A DNA stretch of 64,000 nucleotides from Cavia porcellus (lineage: Eukaryota > Chordata > Mammalia > Rodentia > Caviidae). Within the stretch, counting starts at the first letter, position 1, and every line of letters starts with the position of its first letter. The position numbers were made by a program, and so were the translations under genes. The notes under the pieces were generated by a model that saw only the letters and a list, made by a program, of their open reading frames with translations, was not told the DNA's origin and searched no databases. The stretch spans positions 84,453,982 to 84,517,981 of the forward strand of contig NW_026947484.1 in assembly GCF_034190915.1 (NCBI RefSeq). The letters are read 5' to 3'. Shown in pieces: positions 11,551 through 22,177 of this stretch.

Positions 11551-12257
11551 GTTTAACATATTGGGAAATAACAGATTCTTAAAGAGTTGTTCGGGAGAAG
11601 ACTGGCTATTATTCTTTTTCATGCTCTCATAATCTCACTGAATAAATTCTGCAGAAGCCTATGGAATGAGTGTTTTATTCACATAACCAGGTCCACCCTC
11701 ACTGGCAACCCTAATGAGAAGGTATCTGAAAGTATCCTCTTCGTTTCACTTTGAAAAACAAACAAACAAGACCCCAAAACCTTGGCAGTAGGAAATTACA
11801 GGAGCCTTAACGCTGTATGAAATGAGAAGCTGGTAAATGATATTTTTCTAAAGAAATTACAAAGAACAGAATAATAAATCTTTCTCTGAGTAATTCATTC
11901 CCTTACCATAATCGCTGTTTTCCCTTATGTCACCATTTTGAATACTCCTATTATGAGGTGAATACTGAACATATTTGCTCAAAGTTTTTGATACAGCTTC
12001 ATTGGGGACCCGGATACTTCTGGCACCCTGACTTGACATTTTCTTCAGCAGTGTCTAAAGAGTTGTTTGTCACTCCCTGTGAGCCTCACATGTTATCTTG
12101 CATGACAGAAGTCTTTTTTAAAATCAATTCACAGACGTTTGACACAACAAGAATCTCATACAAATTCTGAGCTACCCAGTCTTAATTGCAGAAGTCAAGA
12201 ATTTAATGTTTGGTATATGTAGCAATTGTAAGCCACTTAGTCTTTCTTATTTTAGGA
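11551..12257. other. Unannotated stretch
   Basis: I see no gene or clear repeat. Small overlapping frames on both strands (about 11857-12170) show no domain. Confidence 0.35.
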
Positions 12258-12405
12258 CTTTTTTGGAAACAGGATCTCTCTGGGTAGTTCAGGCTGCTTT
12301 TGAACTCACTGTGTAGCTCCTGGTTGGCCTAGAGTTCATTGTGTAATCTTCCTACCTCAGCTTTCTGAGTGTCAGGATTGTAGGTGTGCGCTACCACAAC
12401 CAGCT
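12258..12405 (-). repeat. B1 SINE, antisense
   Basis: The text 'ggaaacaggatctctctggg', 'tagttcaggctgcttttgaac', 'cctcagctttctgagtgtca' and 'ggattgtaggtgtgcgctac' is a reversed B1 with its internal duplication ('tggttggcctagagttcatt'). It is diverged and non-coding. Confidence 0.85.
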
Positions 12406-13089
12406 TCCACTGCTTTCAGTAGTTCATCTGTACATCAGCCCTGTTTTTGATATTTAGAATATTCAACTGAGTGCTTACATTGAGTACAAACAATCACTCA
12501 ACTGACACATGGAAGAGAAACAACACTAGAGGCCTTGCCTGGAAATGTTAACTAGGTTTGTTTGGAATAATACATTCAAAACTATATGATATCACCGATT
12601 TAATTTCATCACTGTTCATCACTGTGGTCTGTTCTACCACTTACTTACTGATTAAGTTTTGTTATTAGAACTCAGCTAAAATCAATTTATTGCCAGATAT
12701 TCGAGGTACAAATCTCCACATGAATTTAATGGAATGAAAAATTAAAAATAGTGCATAGCATTTTGGATTTTACTTGCTGATATTTTCATAGCAACTCATG
12801 TAATAATCTTTTTTGGTTTATTTGTTTTTGACTAGGAGGAAAGAAGCAAATTACTTGACTAGATTACCAATTTCTGATGGCGTATGCTCCTTCTAATGTT
12901 TCAGAATACAAACTGTAGTCCTCCCGCATCATCATAATCTGTGAACTACCCCAGAAAGGTATTGATTATCTATCTAGTGTTAAATAACGTATTCTTTGAA
13001 AGCCCTCAAACACAGTGGGACAGCTGCTGTAGCATTAATACCATCCCCTTTTAAACACAGGAGGTGAGAAAACAGCATTAAACAATTAA
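12406..13089. other. Unannotated stretch
   Basis: I see no gene or confident repeat. Confidence 0.35.
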
Positions 13090-13190
13090 GCAAGCAGTTC
13101 TGTATTACTTGTACCCTTACACTGCTTTGTTTTGTTTTGTTTTCTCTCTTTTTCCTTTTAAATAAAATTTAAAAAAAGAACAAAAATGTG
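13090..13190 (-). repeat. Unclassified dispersed repeat, antisense copy
   Basis: The reverse complement of this segment matches 24150-24220. The two share an exact 20-base core (minus strand AGGGTACAAGTAATACAGAA) preceded in both by an A/G-rich 'gagaaaacaaaac' stretch. Two diverged copies in opposite orientation indicate a dispersed repeat, but I do not recognise the family. Confidence 0.55.
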
Positions 13191-13988
13191 TGATGTCCAT
13201 ACATCAATATCCTCAGTGAACGTAATCATTATGCACTGAAAACATGTCCTAATAAAAATAAAAGTTTAAAAATTAAAGTACATATGTTACTAATTTTTTT
13301 AGAAGTCTGCTAGATCTGCTTGTGAAAGGGACAAGAACAGTGGCATAATTGTGCTTAAAGTAAGGAGGGGTAGTTAAGGAGATGACAGCAATGTGTATTT
13401 TACTATAAATCTTTAAATATCCACCATATTTTTGTTGTATACCATCCCTGTGCTCCTGCACCTCACCATCAACAACACTGGCTAGATTGTACTATGTTTT
13501 CAGCTTGTGCTTTTCCAAATTATTCCTGTCCACCATCCATCTCTTTTCTCTTCTTTTTTGGAAAAAGAGCTATCTCCTGTTTCCAATTATCTTTTATTTT
13601 GCTCTTGAATGTACTTAGATTTTTTGCTTTTCATATAAGAGAAGTTCTGTGATATTTAAATTTGTGTATCTTCATGAGGGGTGATGGAAATACCGTGAAG
13701 GGTGCTGCTGTGTGTCTTCCAAAGGAGGGGCAGAGTCATAAAAATATCACGATGTGTCCTCCTCCCCCTTTTGATCACATCTGGCATCATGCTCCTTCGG
13801 GCGCTTCACCAAAGTAAAATGACCATGACAGGTAAATGTCCTGAATTGATTCAAGACACTGAGGCAACTACACAGCTTAACTACGGGCATTCCTAAAAGA
13901 TGACTTCCTGAACTAATTTCAGGAAGAGGCAAGAACTGTGGAAGAAGTGTGTTTTTGAGAGAAATTAATGGCAATGTGTCTTTTACTG
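13191..13988. other. Unannotated stretch
   Basis: I see no supported gene. Opposed short frames at 13702-13974 have no recognisable domain. Confidence 0.35.
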
Positions 13989-14080
13989 TAATGAATATTT
14001 TTTGTGCTGTGGGGACTCAAACCCATGCGTCATGCACGCTATACAAGCTCTTTAGCACTGAGTTATGTTCCCAGCCCTCC
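13989..14080 (-). repeat. Old ID-type SINE, antisense
   Basis: The text 'gctgtggggactcaaaccca', 'tgcgtcatgcacgctataca' and 'agcactgagttatgttccca' is a diverged reverse complement of an ID-like tRNA-derived head, with the B box as reversed GGTTTGAGTCC and the A box degraded. It is older than the GGTACCGATAAAAA subfamily seen elsewhere in the window. Confidence 0.65.
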
Positions 14081-16150
14081 AATTAAGATAAAAACAAAAC
14101 AAAGCAAAACAACCCCCCAAAACCTCTAAATACTCAGTTTATTTTTTGATTATGCCTTATAGATATTGAAAATGCATGATCAGCAGGATTTGGTGTTTGC
14201 ATTTTAGAAGTGAAAAAGAGAAAGGAAAAGAGGTTTATAAAGGGAAGGCAGGGAAGAGGAGCAGAGAAGGAGCAAATTAAAAGAACAGCTAGGATTGCTG
14301 AGCTGAGTGTAAGTGCTACTTACTAAAATACATAAGACAGGAGTGCAACATACATTAAAATCACATTAAAAACATACAGTGACACAGCCTAAGTCTACCC
14401 TATTTGTCTTGTTGATTTATATTCTTGAATTTGTAAAAATAAGTGATTTTATTCATACTCTGTGTATAAGCCTATCATGGTATAACACATACAGTATTTA
14501 GGTATATGCTGCTTCATAATTGCTGGTATGTAAAATGCCACTTTTCAATCTGATTGCTTTTAGGCAAAGGGCAAAATAAAGATTGCTGATGACCTTTCTT
14601 AGAGAACAATTTTTTCAGTACACTCAGAGTTTAAAAATAATAAATCAGTACTGTTTCTCTGAGATTCTATCCTTTGCCGAAGACAGTGTCTTTGTGGATA
14701 AATTTTTGACAAAGTACATTTGAGTTAAGCTTGCCTAAGCTTTCAGTAAAGACATTAGCTTAGTTAGCATATTAATTAGGACAAGTTCAAATGCCCTTTT
14801 CCTTTTATTGCTGTGCAATCATTACAGGCTCAACATTTGTTCAGTGCAGCTGTATTACATAGAAGCTGTCCATCTGAGGTCATTGACACTCAGAGTTCTG
14901 CCCCTCAATTCCTGAAGTATATTTAAGCTTTCCGGCCATTAGACATTTTACTTATTTTTTAGACTATGTAATTGAATTTTGAATGTATAGTATGTGATTA
15001 AGGATTTAGAAGACTGCAAAGTCTTTCACAATATCTTAATAAGAATAATAATGTTGTTATTATCCATGCTGATGATTGAAGGCTATCGTTTGCCACTAGA
15101 ACTTTGCCTACTTCTCTTAGAATAGAGATATTTTCCATTACTGCTTCTGATATTTATTTGAACAGCCAGTTTAAGTTCTGTACTCTAAGCTGCACGCAGG
15201 GAACAAAATACCTAGAATATTTTTCAAGGCTCAGGATTGACTCCAAAGTCTCTTTGCCCTGAAGTGAGGAATAAATATACAAATATATAGGCAGTTAAAG
15301 AGACAAATAGGCAGATGCATTTTCTTAATTTCATTTTGAAAACATTTTGTAACATTTACTGTGATTCTGTCCTGTATTGGGACATTTTTTACCTACATCA
15401 AGCATTATGAAAACAAATTTATAGAATAAGTACAGATATTTATATTACTGCTTACTCCATCTTAATATATAACACACACACACCCCTTTAAATTTATTCC
15501 TAAGTGTGCTTTGCACTGCAAATCTTTCCAAATATAATTTAAAAAGCAATCTGAAAAAGAATACCTCCAACAACTTCTTGTATTACAAAGCATTTAGGAA
15601 GACAGTTAATAATGTTTCCATCTTTATTTTAAAATGCTTAACCATTTCAGTGGGTTAAGCAGGAACTAAAGCAGATTAATGTGATAAACACTGGTAATGC
15701 AGACTCTGAAATTCATCTCCTAGTGTACTCATGATAGTCTTTCTAAGTGCCTCATTTGGCCTTTTGTTTTCTTGTTTTAAGAAAATATAAATTAGCATGC
15801 TTAACTTTGGCCTCTTTAAAGCCAGTTATCTTTTAAAACAGATAAAAAAAAACACAAAGTGAAAAGTACTGGTGTTTTAAATGTAGATAAAGTCTATATT
15901 TAATAAATTATAACAAACTTGAAAGCGGAATGTTGGCTTTCTTGTCAAGGCAAGGTTTTCAGATGCTAGAGTGCCTCTGTGCACATCACAGTTGCCCAAG
16001 AGCTGGGACTTTGAATTTAAGCTCAGTCTTTATGATTTAATGGTGATATAGCGCTTTGAGTTTTCTAGATTCTTTCTCCACAAGACTAAATGGACTGAGG
16101 TTCTTCGCAGATCTTTTAAATAGGTCACACCTAGTATCTCAGTACCTGAC
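14081..16150. other. Repeat-poor block, candidate conserved non-coding DNA
   Basis: After a purine-rich patch (about 14205-14285) I see no gene and almost no repeat for 2 kb. The 14520-14960 and 15550-15960 parts are AT-rich but compositionally complex, with several homeodomain-type TAATTA/TTAATTAG cores (for example 'atattaattagg' near 14770). This is only suggestive of a regulatory element; cross-species alignment is needed. A short CA run lies at 15474-15483. Confidence 0.3.
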
Positions 16151-16514
16151 TGTTATGGTTTGCATCTAGATGTCCCTCAACACCACCCAAGATCAGAAGA
16201 ATTTTTTCTAGACGTGGCTGAGTCTACGGTGTGCAACTGATTCACAGTGCAATGCTGAGATTAAGGGTGCTGGGATTAAGGGTGTGAGCTCTACAGTTGC
16301 CCTAAAGTGGGCAGCCTGCACACAGTATAAGGGACAGAAAGAGCCTTGTCTCTCTCTCATTGCTTTTGTTGCTTCTGTGTTATCCTGCCTTGCATATAGC
16401 TGATTATGGACTTAAACCTTTATAAATCATGAGCTGAAAAAACTTTCCCCCTTTAATTTTGGATGTTGTGTAATCTGTCTCAGCAACAGGATAAAAAATA
16501 ACTGAGACACTGAC
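16146..16514. repeat. 5-bp target duplication flanking a solo LTR
   Basis: CTGAC is present at 16146-16150 and again at 16510-16514, directly bordering an LTR that starts TGTTATGG and ends GAGACA. Five bases is the duplication length typical of ERVL/MaLR integration. Confidence 0.85.
16151..16509 (+). mobile_element. Solo MaLR-type LTR, sense
   Basis: This 359-bp unit starts TGTTATGGTTTGCATCTAGA and ends AAAAAATAACTGAGACA. It has the MaLR layout: a TGTTATGGTTT start, 'gctgattatggacttaaacc' and 'atcatgagctgaaaaaac' before the polyadenylation region, and a closing 'tctgtctcagcaacagg'. Both ends are intact and CTGAC flanks it. No internal retroviral sequence adjoins it, so it is a recombined solo LTR. 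Confidence 0.85.
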
Positions 16515-17374
16515 CTTGAGTAAGGATCATGACTTCCTACCAGGAACTTCATGGAATGGCTCACTTGCTGGTTAAAGGACTTTTAAAAAATAATCTTTCC
16601 TAGGCCAATACTTCCCTGAAGTAAATTTTACCTTATTTCCTCGTTCAGGACTGTGCATTAGATAAACCTTACTTTGTCTTTTAAAAAGTTTATTGCAAGC
16701 AAAGAAGAAGAAAAGAGGAAGCAGGAGAAGAAGAAGGAAGAGGAGAAGAAGGAGGAGATGGAGAAGAAGGAGAAGAAGAACAAGAGGAGGAGAGGGAGGA
16801 GGAAGATGATGGTGGTGGCCTCAAGACTAACTACACTGTAGTGACTTAAATATTCTTGGATTCACCAAGGCTTATGTCTGCACTGCAGTGGTATAAGAAT
16901 CTTTTTGAAGTAAGGAGACAAACGAATGTTTATAGGTAGAAGGAGAGGCTTCCAGCGTGACTGTTTGACATGATCTTGGCAAGCAGTTACTCATCAGTGA
17001 CTGCTGAGAGGTCCAACTTCAGATTGTCATCTCCGCATTTTACCTGACTCCTCTATCAGGCCAGGAAAAGGACCTGCATGTTCCTTTTGTTTACACAAAT
17101 CCTCTGTTATTCTGAAATAATGTTAAAAAACAAAATAAAAAACTCTAAATCTATCTGTTCAATGTTGACAAATCAGTGAGAAAGCATTCGTTAAAAATTT
17201 CAATACATAACAAAAAAAATTTGTGCAAATACTTTTAGACTATGGAAGAAATTATATACATAAATGTATCTTATTTTGTGTAAAACTCTACATTATATCT
17301 TTGTATAATTATAAAGCTGTATTTTCTTTTGTTTTGTAAAGTAACATTTTCTTAGAATAACTGTTTTTAGGTTC
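16515..17374. other. Unannotated stretch around a polypurine tract
   Basis: Apart from the polypurine tract listed separately I see no gene or recognised repeat. Confidence 0.4.
16695..16812 (+). repeat. Imperfect (GAA/GGA)n polypurine tract
   Basis: About 115 bases are nearly all A and G in GAA, GAG and GGA triplets, ending in 'gatgatggtggtgg'. Such homopurine-homopyrimidine DNA can form triplex structures. It is a simple repeat and not coding, although a frame through it would give Lys/Glu-rich peptide. Confidence 0.9.
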
Positions 17375-17520
17375 TGACTTTGCTAATTTTAGCTGTGAGA
17401 ACTTGGCTAAATAACTTAATCTCACTCAATGCATCAGTTTCCTTTCTGGTAAAATGGGGACTATAATCTTTTGAGTTTTATTGTGAGACACGAGTTTAAA
17501 CACATACTTGTAAATCTGAG
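17375..17520 (+). repeat. MIR SINE relic, sense
   Basis: The order 'gctgtgagaacttggctaaa', 'taacttaatctcactcaatg', 'catcagtttcctttctggta' and 'aaaatggggactataatc' is the standard MIR core and 3' part (tgtgacc-ttgggcaa...cctcagtttcctcatctgtaaaatggggataat). Confidence 0.8.
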
Positions 17521-17929
17521 TCACTTTAATAGTCAAAAGTAATATCATATTTGACAAAATATAATTTTAAGAGAACCAATTTTAAGAACAAGATAACTGT
17601 TATAGTAAGTGAAATACACTGTACAAAAACTCCAGTAAAAACAGAAATTTTAAAGAGCTTTAAGTAGCCAATCAATATGAAACAAGTACTAAGTCTTAAC
17701 CTGTTGGTATCATTTTGATTATCAGCTGAAATTAGAATCTTCTGTCTACTTTACCATTACCAGAAAGTATTTTAACCATATATTATTAGCTGCAATGAGT
17801 AGACATAAACTCTTTTATTAATTGGTGTAAACAGTAGGTGCAAGTCACCACTTCTTCCCCTCTCTCTGTATCTTTTATGTGAAGAAGTGTAATTATTATC
17901 CTGGTTGGTGACATGCCCATTACAAGTGA

Positions 17930-19190
17930 ATCTGTAGCCCCAAGCACACTCAATTATTTAATCTAGGACAAAGGGGCCAATGACATACATGGGAGCAAGG
18001 CCAGCCTCTTTAATAAATGGTGATGGGAAAACTGTCTATCCACATATAGACAATTGAATCTACACCTGTGTCTCTCACCATCTACCAAACTAAAATCAAA
18101 GTGAATCAAAGAACTCAGTGTTAAAACAGAAATATTCAACTGCTAGAAGATAAAATACGTAAAATTCTCGACATCATAGGTATAAACAAGGTCTTTCTGA
18201 ACAGAAATCTGGTTTCACAGGAAATGTAACTAGAATCAGCAAATGGGATTATATTGTTAAAGAGCTTCTGCACAGCAAAAGAAACAGATAATGAACTTAA
18301 AAGACAATCTACAGATGGGAGAAATTTTGTCAGCTGTTTTTTAGACATAGGACTAATATATACAATGTCCAAAGAACTTGATATTTTTAGGTCCCTCAAA
18401 ATAAAAGAACCAGTGCAAAAATAGGCAAAAAATGAGAGGACACTTCACAGAAGAAGTACAAATGCCAAGAAAATACGAAGTAATGCTTAATATCACTAGC
18501 CATACAAAATGCAAATTAAAAGAACACTGAGATTCCATCCTACTCTAGAAAGAATGGCCATCATCAAGAAATAGAATAATGACAAATGCTGGTAAGGCTG
18601 AAGCAGAAAGGAACTCTTTTACATTGTTGGAAATGTAAACTACAATAGCTATGAAAGTCAGTATGATGATGCCTCAAAAATCTAAAACCAGAAGTTCCTT
18701 TAACTCAGCTATTACCCTCCTAGGCACCTTCCTGAAAAAGGTAAAAGCATCATATTACAATGCATACTCATGTTCATAGCTGCATAATTCACAACAGCTA
18801 AAGTCTTAAAAGTGGCCTATAGGTTCCTCAACAGATGAATGGAAAAAGAAATTATGGCATTACACACAATGGAGTATTACTCTGCCAATAAATGGTAAAC
18901 TTGGATCATGCACAGGAGAATCGAAGCACCTTAAGACTATGATGTTAAATGCAATAAATCAGGCACACAAACTTAAATATTACAAGTAGAGTATAAATAA
19001 AGAGCAAAATAAAATATGGGTAACAGCAAGCAGGGAGGTAGATTTTTTCCAAAGTGGAAAGGAATCAAGAGGCAGAGGGAGGGGAGAGGAAAGGAGGTGA
19101 AAAAAGAAATTAATGTGTTGTGTGCACATACCAACTCCACAGGAATGTAAATGTCATGTACTGCATGCATGTACATAAAACAAAGGAAAA
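17930..19190 (+). mobile_element. L1 LINE, 3' part of ORF2 and 3' UTR, sense
   Basis: About 1.3 kb follows the mammalian L1 order. It contains 'ggtgatgggaaaactgtcta', 'ttctgcacagcaaaagaaac', 'gggagaaattttgtcagct', 'ggactaatatatacaatgtc', 'cacttcacagaagaagtaca', 'aatatcactagccatacaaa', 'tacacacaatggagtattac', and then a purine-rich 3' UTR. The reading frame is broken by many stops and indels. The minus-strand frames at 18136-18538 are shadows of it. Confidence 0.92.
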
Positions 19191-19340
19191 AAGAAGGGGG
19201 TCAAGAAATGGAGGTGTGTGAGGAGCCGAAATGGGGATGAAGAGGAGGAATTAAAATATGGTATATACCTGACCCACTTCCCCACAAGGAATATAGACGT
19301 TATGTACTACACACATGTACTAATAACAAAAGATGAAGAA
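19191..19340 (+). mobile_element. Second, adjacent copy of the L1 3' UTR end
   Basis: The block 'gggggtcaagaaatggaggt', 'aggaggaattaaaatatggt' and 'cttccccacaaggaatatag' is similar to the preceding 19040-19190 block and to 9290-9420. It gives two consecutive 3' UTR tails. This may be a local duplication or a second truncated insertion. Confidence 0.6.
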
Positions 19341-19969
19341 GCTGTGAGCCGGCTGCTTAGGAGAGGGGAAACTATGCAAGCTCCGTCCACAGCCCGGCCT
19401 TCCTGCTGCTGCTGAGATTAAACACTTCCCGAATGTGGCAAGAACACGTCCTACTCAGAGAGAAATGAACATAACAGCAGCTAATGATTAACAAGGAGGA
19501 CAGGCAAGGAACTCAGTCACGATTATTAACATACCTCTAAGTTAATTAAACCTGACAACATAGAAAACCCAGAACAAATTTGTAAAAAAAAAGAAAAGAA
19601 AGGAAAATAAACATGGAACTCAGCAGGCTCAGGGGACTCTGATTCCCTCCGAGGCTCCTCCTCCTTTGGCTTGTGTATATTTGAACTCTGCTCACCAGAG
19701 TTATTATAAGTAATAAGTAACATTTCGTTCCTTCATTGAAGAGTGCCGCCTGTATCAGAGCCGTCTCCAGGTCTTGGTAGATTTTGCTTTTCCTTGTCTC
19801 TGTACCCTGTACAGTGTTTAAATTCTTTCTCTCCTTCATTTCTGCTGCTGTCGTCACTTCATTACTTCCCACTTGGCCGTCCACAAAAACCCATCCTGAA
19901 TTCTACAGTGTTCCTAAAGCATGGTTGTTGTCATGATGTGCTTGTGAAAAACAGAATCAACTGCTCATG
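19341..19969. other. Unannotated stretch
   Basis: I see no supported gene. Overlapping frames on both strands at 19526-19884 have no domain, and the plus frame continues into L2-like sequence. Confidence 0.35.
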
Positions 19970-20230
19970 GGTAACTGATTCAGATCCGTGCTCTACCCCT
20001 GGGTTCTTAAGACCTCTATCACTCTGCTCCCGCTGTCTGTCTACTTCTATCTCACCCGAAACGACCTTTATTCCTATCCACTCACCTTGGCCCTTGCATT
20101 TGGATGTGCTGCTCCACCCATCGGGAATGTACCTGCCTTCCCTTTAGTTAAACCAAATCCTGTATTTCCTCACATCCTTGTTAACCAATCCCTCCAAGAA
20201 ACCTGTCCTAAATAAGCCAGTGAACAATTA
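19970..20230 (+). repeat. L2-type LINE relic, sense (probable)
   Basis: The pyrimidine-rich 'ctctgctcccgctgtctgtc', 'tctatctcacccgaaacgac', 'caatccctccaagaaacctg' text resembles the 3' region of L2 elements, whose consensus has ctgcctggaatgc...ctcctcagagaggccttcc. Divergence is high. The frame 19743-20147 overlaps this relic and is not called a gene. Confidence 0.45.
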
Positions 20231-21057
20231 CAGGCTCCCATTAAATCATATTAAAATTCTTAACTCCTGTAACATATTTTTCTTATCACCTAGATATAAA
20301 ATATTTTCCAAACTTGTTCCATTGGAAAAATTCTTCTAAGCCAAATGCACTTTATAGAAAAACACGAGACATCAATTTAATTCACTCGTATAAACTAAGA
20401 AGAGCCTTGCAAGACACTGTAAATAAATGTCTATTAGACAATATAAAATAGTGACATTCAAGAAAATCATCACCGGCTGTTAACACCATCAGATAGCCAT
20501 TCATAGTTTTTCGCATCAATACTTGCTTGTTTTTTGTATTCTCACTTTAGGGCCAGTTTGTGCTTACTATGAGAAAACCGATAGCATTCATCATGACTTG
20601 AGATAAGTAAATCAAAGAAAAAGCTTAAAATAGAGAAAAATTTCCCCAGACAGACATTTGGAGGGTCCTGTTGAGTCACTGGGTCCAGTTTACTGAACTG
20701 TATGAGCTTCAGTTTACTAATGAGGGTAAGATGACGTAAATAATGCTGGGCTTGGAAAATTATTAAATGATATAATATTATGGAAACCCCTTATCATCTT
20801 ATAGACATGGTGACTATAGCCGATGGTCTTCAGAGGAAAGGCAAAGACCTCCATTCGCTGTTCCTGCCTTCTTCTGTCACCAAGAAACTGGAATGCAGCT
20901 GGTTGGTACTATTTCCTCACCCAGTTCCAAGTCAAAGGACCAGGTTGTGTACATTGTATTTCTTTCCCCCTTTTTATAGTCAAATGTTCTGGCAGCCTGG
21001 GAAGGAACATCCTCTCCAGGGTCTCCTCAGGCTGCCTCTTGCTCAGTCTATTACCCT
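20231..21057. other. Unannotated stretch
   Basis: I see no gene. The plus frames starting at 20780 and 20823 run through the SINE at 21070-21192 and encode an oligo-Phe/Ser run from its T tract, so they are artefacts. Confidence 0.4.
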
Positions 21058-21059
21058 GT

Positions 21060-21099
<40 letters not shown>

Positions 21100-21204
21100 G
21101 TCTTTTTCATTTTTATCGGTACCAGGGATCAAACTCACGACTGCCTGCTTGCAAGGCAGGTGCGTATGCCGCTGAGCTAAATCCCCAGCCCCGTCTCTTT
21201 TTTT
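21058..21204. repeat. Target-site duplication pair (GTCTCTTTTTTT)
   Basis: GTCTCTTTTTTT is present at 21058-21069 and 21193-21204, bordering the SINE. The T-rich end blurs the exact boundary. Confidence 0.75.
21070..21192 (-). repeat. Young tRNA-derived (ID-like) SINE, antisense
   Basis: A run of more than 30 T is followed by 'ggtctttttcatttttatcg', 'gtaccagggatcaaactcac', 'gcttgcaaggcaggtgcgta' and 'gccgctgagctaaatcccca'. On the minus strand this gives the A box TTAGCTCAGCGGCATACGC and a B box with one change (GTTTGATCC). It is nearly full length, with a long uninterrupted A tail. Confidence 0.92.
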
Positions 21205-22089
21205 CTACATCTATATCATCACATATTTATCTTGATTCTTCTCTCCGTCACCGATGATCTTTGTTTTCCTGTCCCTGTCTTTCATCCACATTCTTTATAT
21301 ATGTCTCTTCCTATGTCTACCTTCCTTTTTTTTCTGTCTCTGTCTAAGAAATAAACTAATCGGTAGATTAGACACACTAACAGTGGTGAAAGTAATTTGT
21401 GGTTTTAAATGTATAATTATTTTTACTATTACATTTCACTGAAAAATCGCTTTCTTTTATTGATATGAAGACAGTATCAACACAACTATTTGCTTCATAA
21501 TTGGATTCACATGAAAAGCCAGAGTAGGAAAAAAAAAAAAAAAAAAAAACCAAAAAAAACCCAACAACCAGGAAAATGCATCAGGATCTTCATTAAGTAA
21601 TAATCACTTTCATTTACACAATGCCTTTGAAAATGTCCCTAGAAGCTTGCTAACTTTTAAAATCATGCACCAGATTTCAAATGCCAAATATCTTGCTAAT
21701 GTGATGTTGAGGTTACAAATTTAAACCCATCAAGGTTAGTAAATGTAAGAGGTATGTGTCTCGTTATAACATTGTCTCGCCCACATAAGCATGCTTTCTT
21801 CCTGATTATCCTCTATTGAAGAACTCAACTGCTCCTGAGAATAGGACATCTATCTAAATATTTAGCATGACAAATGTAAATACTGTGGGATTATTGTCTT
21901 CTATGTGTTGATATTTTGAACTACAGTGTGAAGTTGGTGTAATTTGAATTTTATTTTTGCCTAGAATCCCAAACTAAAAGAAAATGCAGATCCACTATGA
22001 AAATAGGAATGTCATCTGTCCCTTATCCCAATTCAAGGGAGTATAATGATACGGAAGGGAGGGCAGTACAGGGACTAGTATTTCTGACT
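21205..22089. other. Unannotated stretch
   Basis: I see no gene or clear repeat except a poly-A run (about 21530-21549) followed by 'ccaaaaaaaaccc'. Confidence 0.35.
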
Positions 22090-22177
22090 GCTTACCAGGT
22101 TTGAGACATTGTGTTAGGTGCTTTGCCTGTATTAACTCATCACCCTCATAATATCATGAAAAGGAGGCACTGAGATG
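22090..22177 (-). repeat. MIR SINE relic, antisense, first part
   Basis: The text 'cattgtgttaggtgctttgc', 'ctgtattaactcatcaccct' and 'cataatatcatgaaaaggag' followed by 'gcactgagatg' is the reverse complement of the MIR 3' half. The rest of the MIR resumes at 23403 after the LTR-like insertion. Confidence 0.7.

Noticed and set aside
20780..21257. Two overlapping plus frames of 131 and 144 codons
   Set aside because: Both run through an antisense SINE and owe part of their length to its T tract (an oligo-Phe run).
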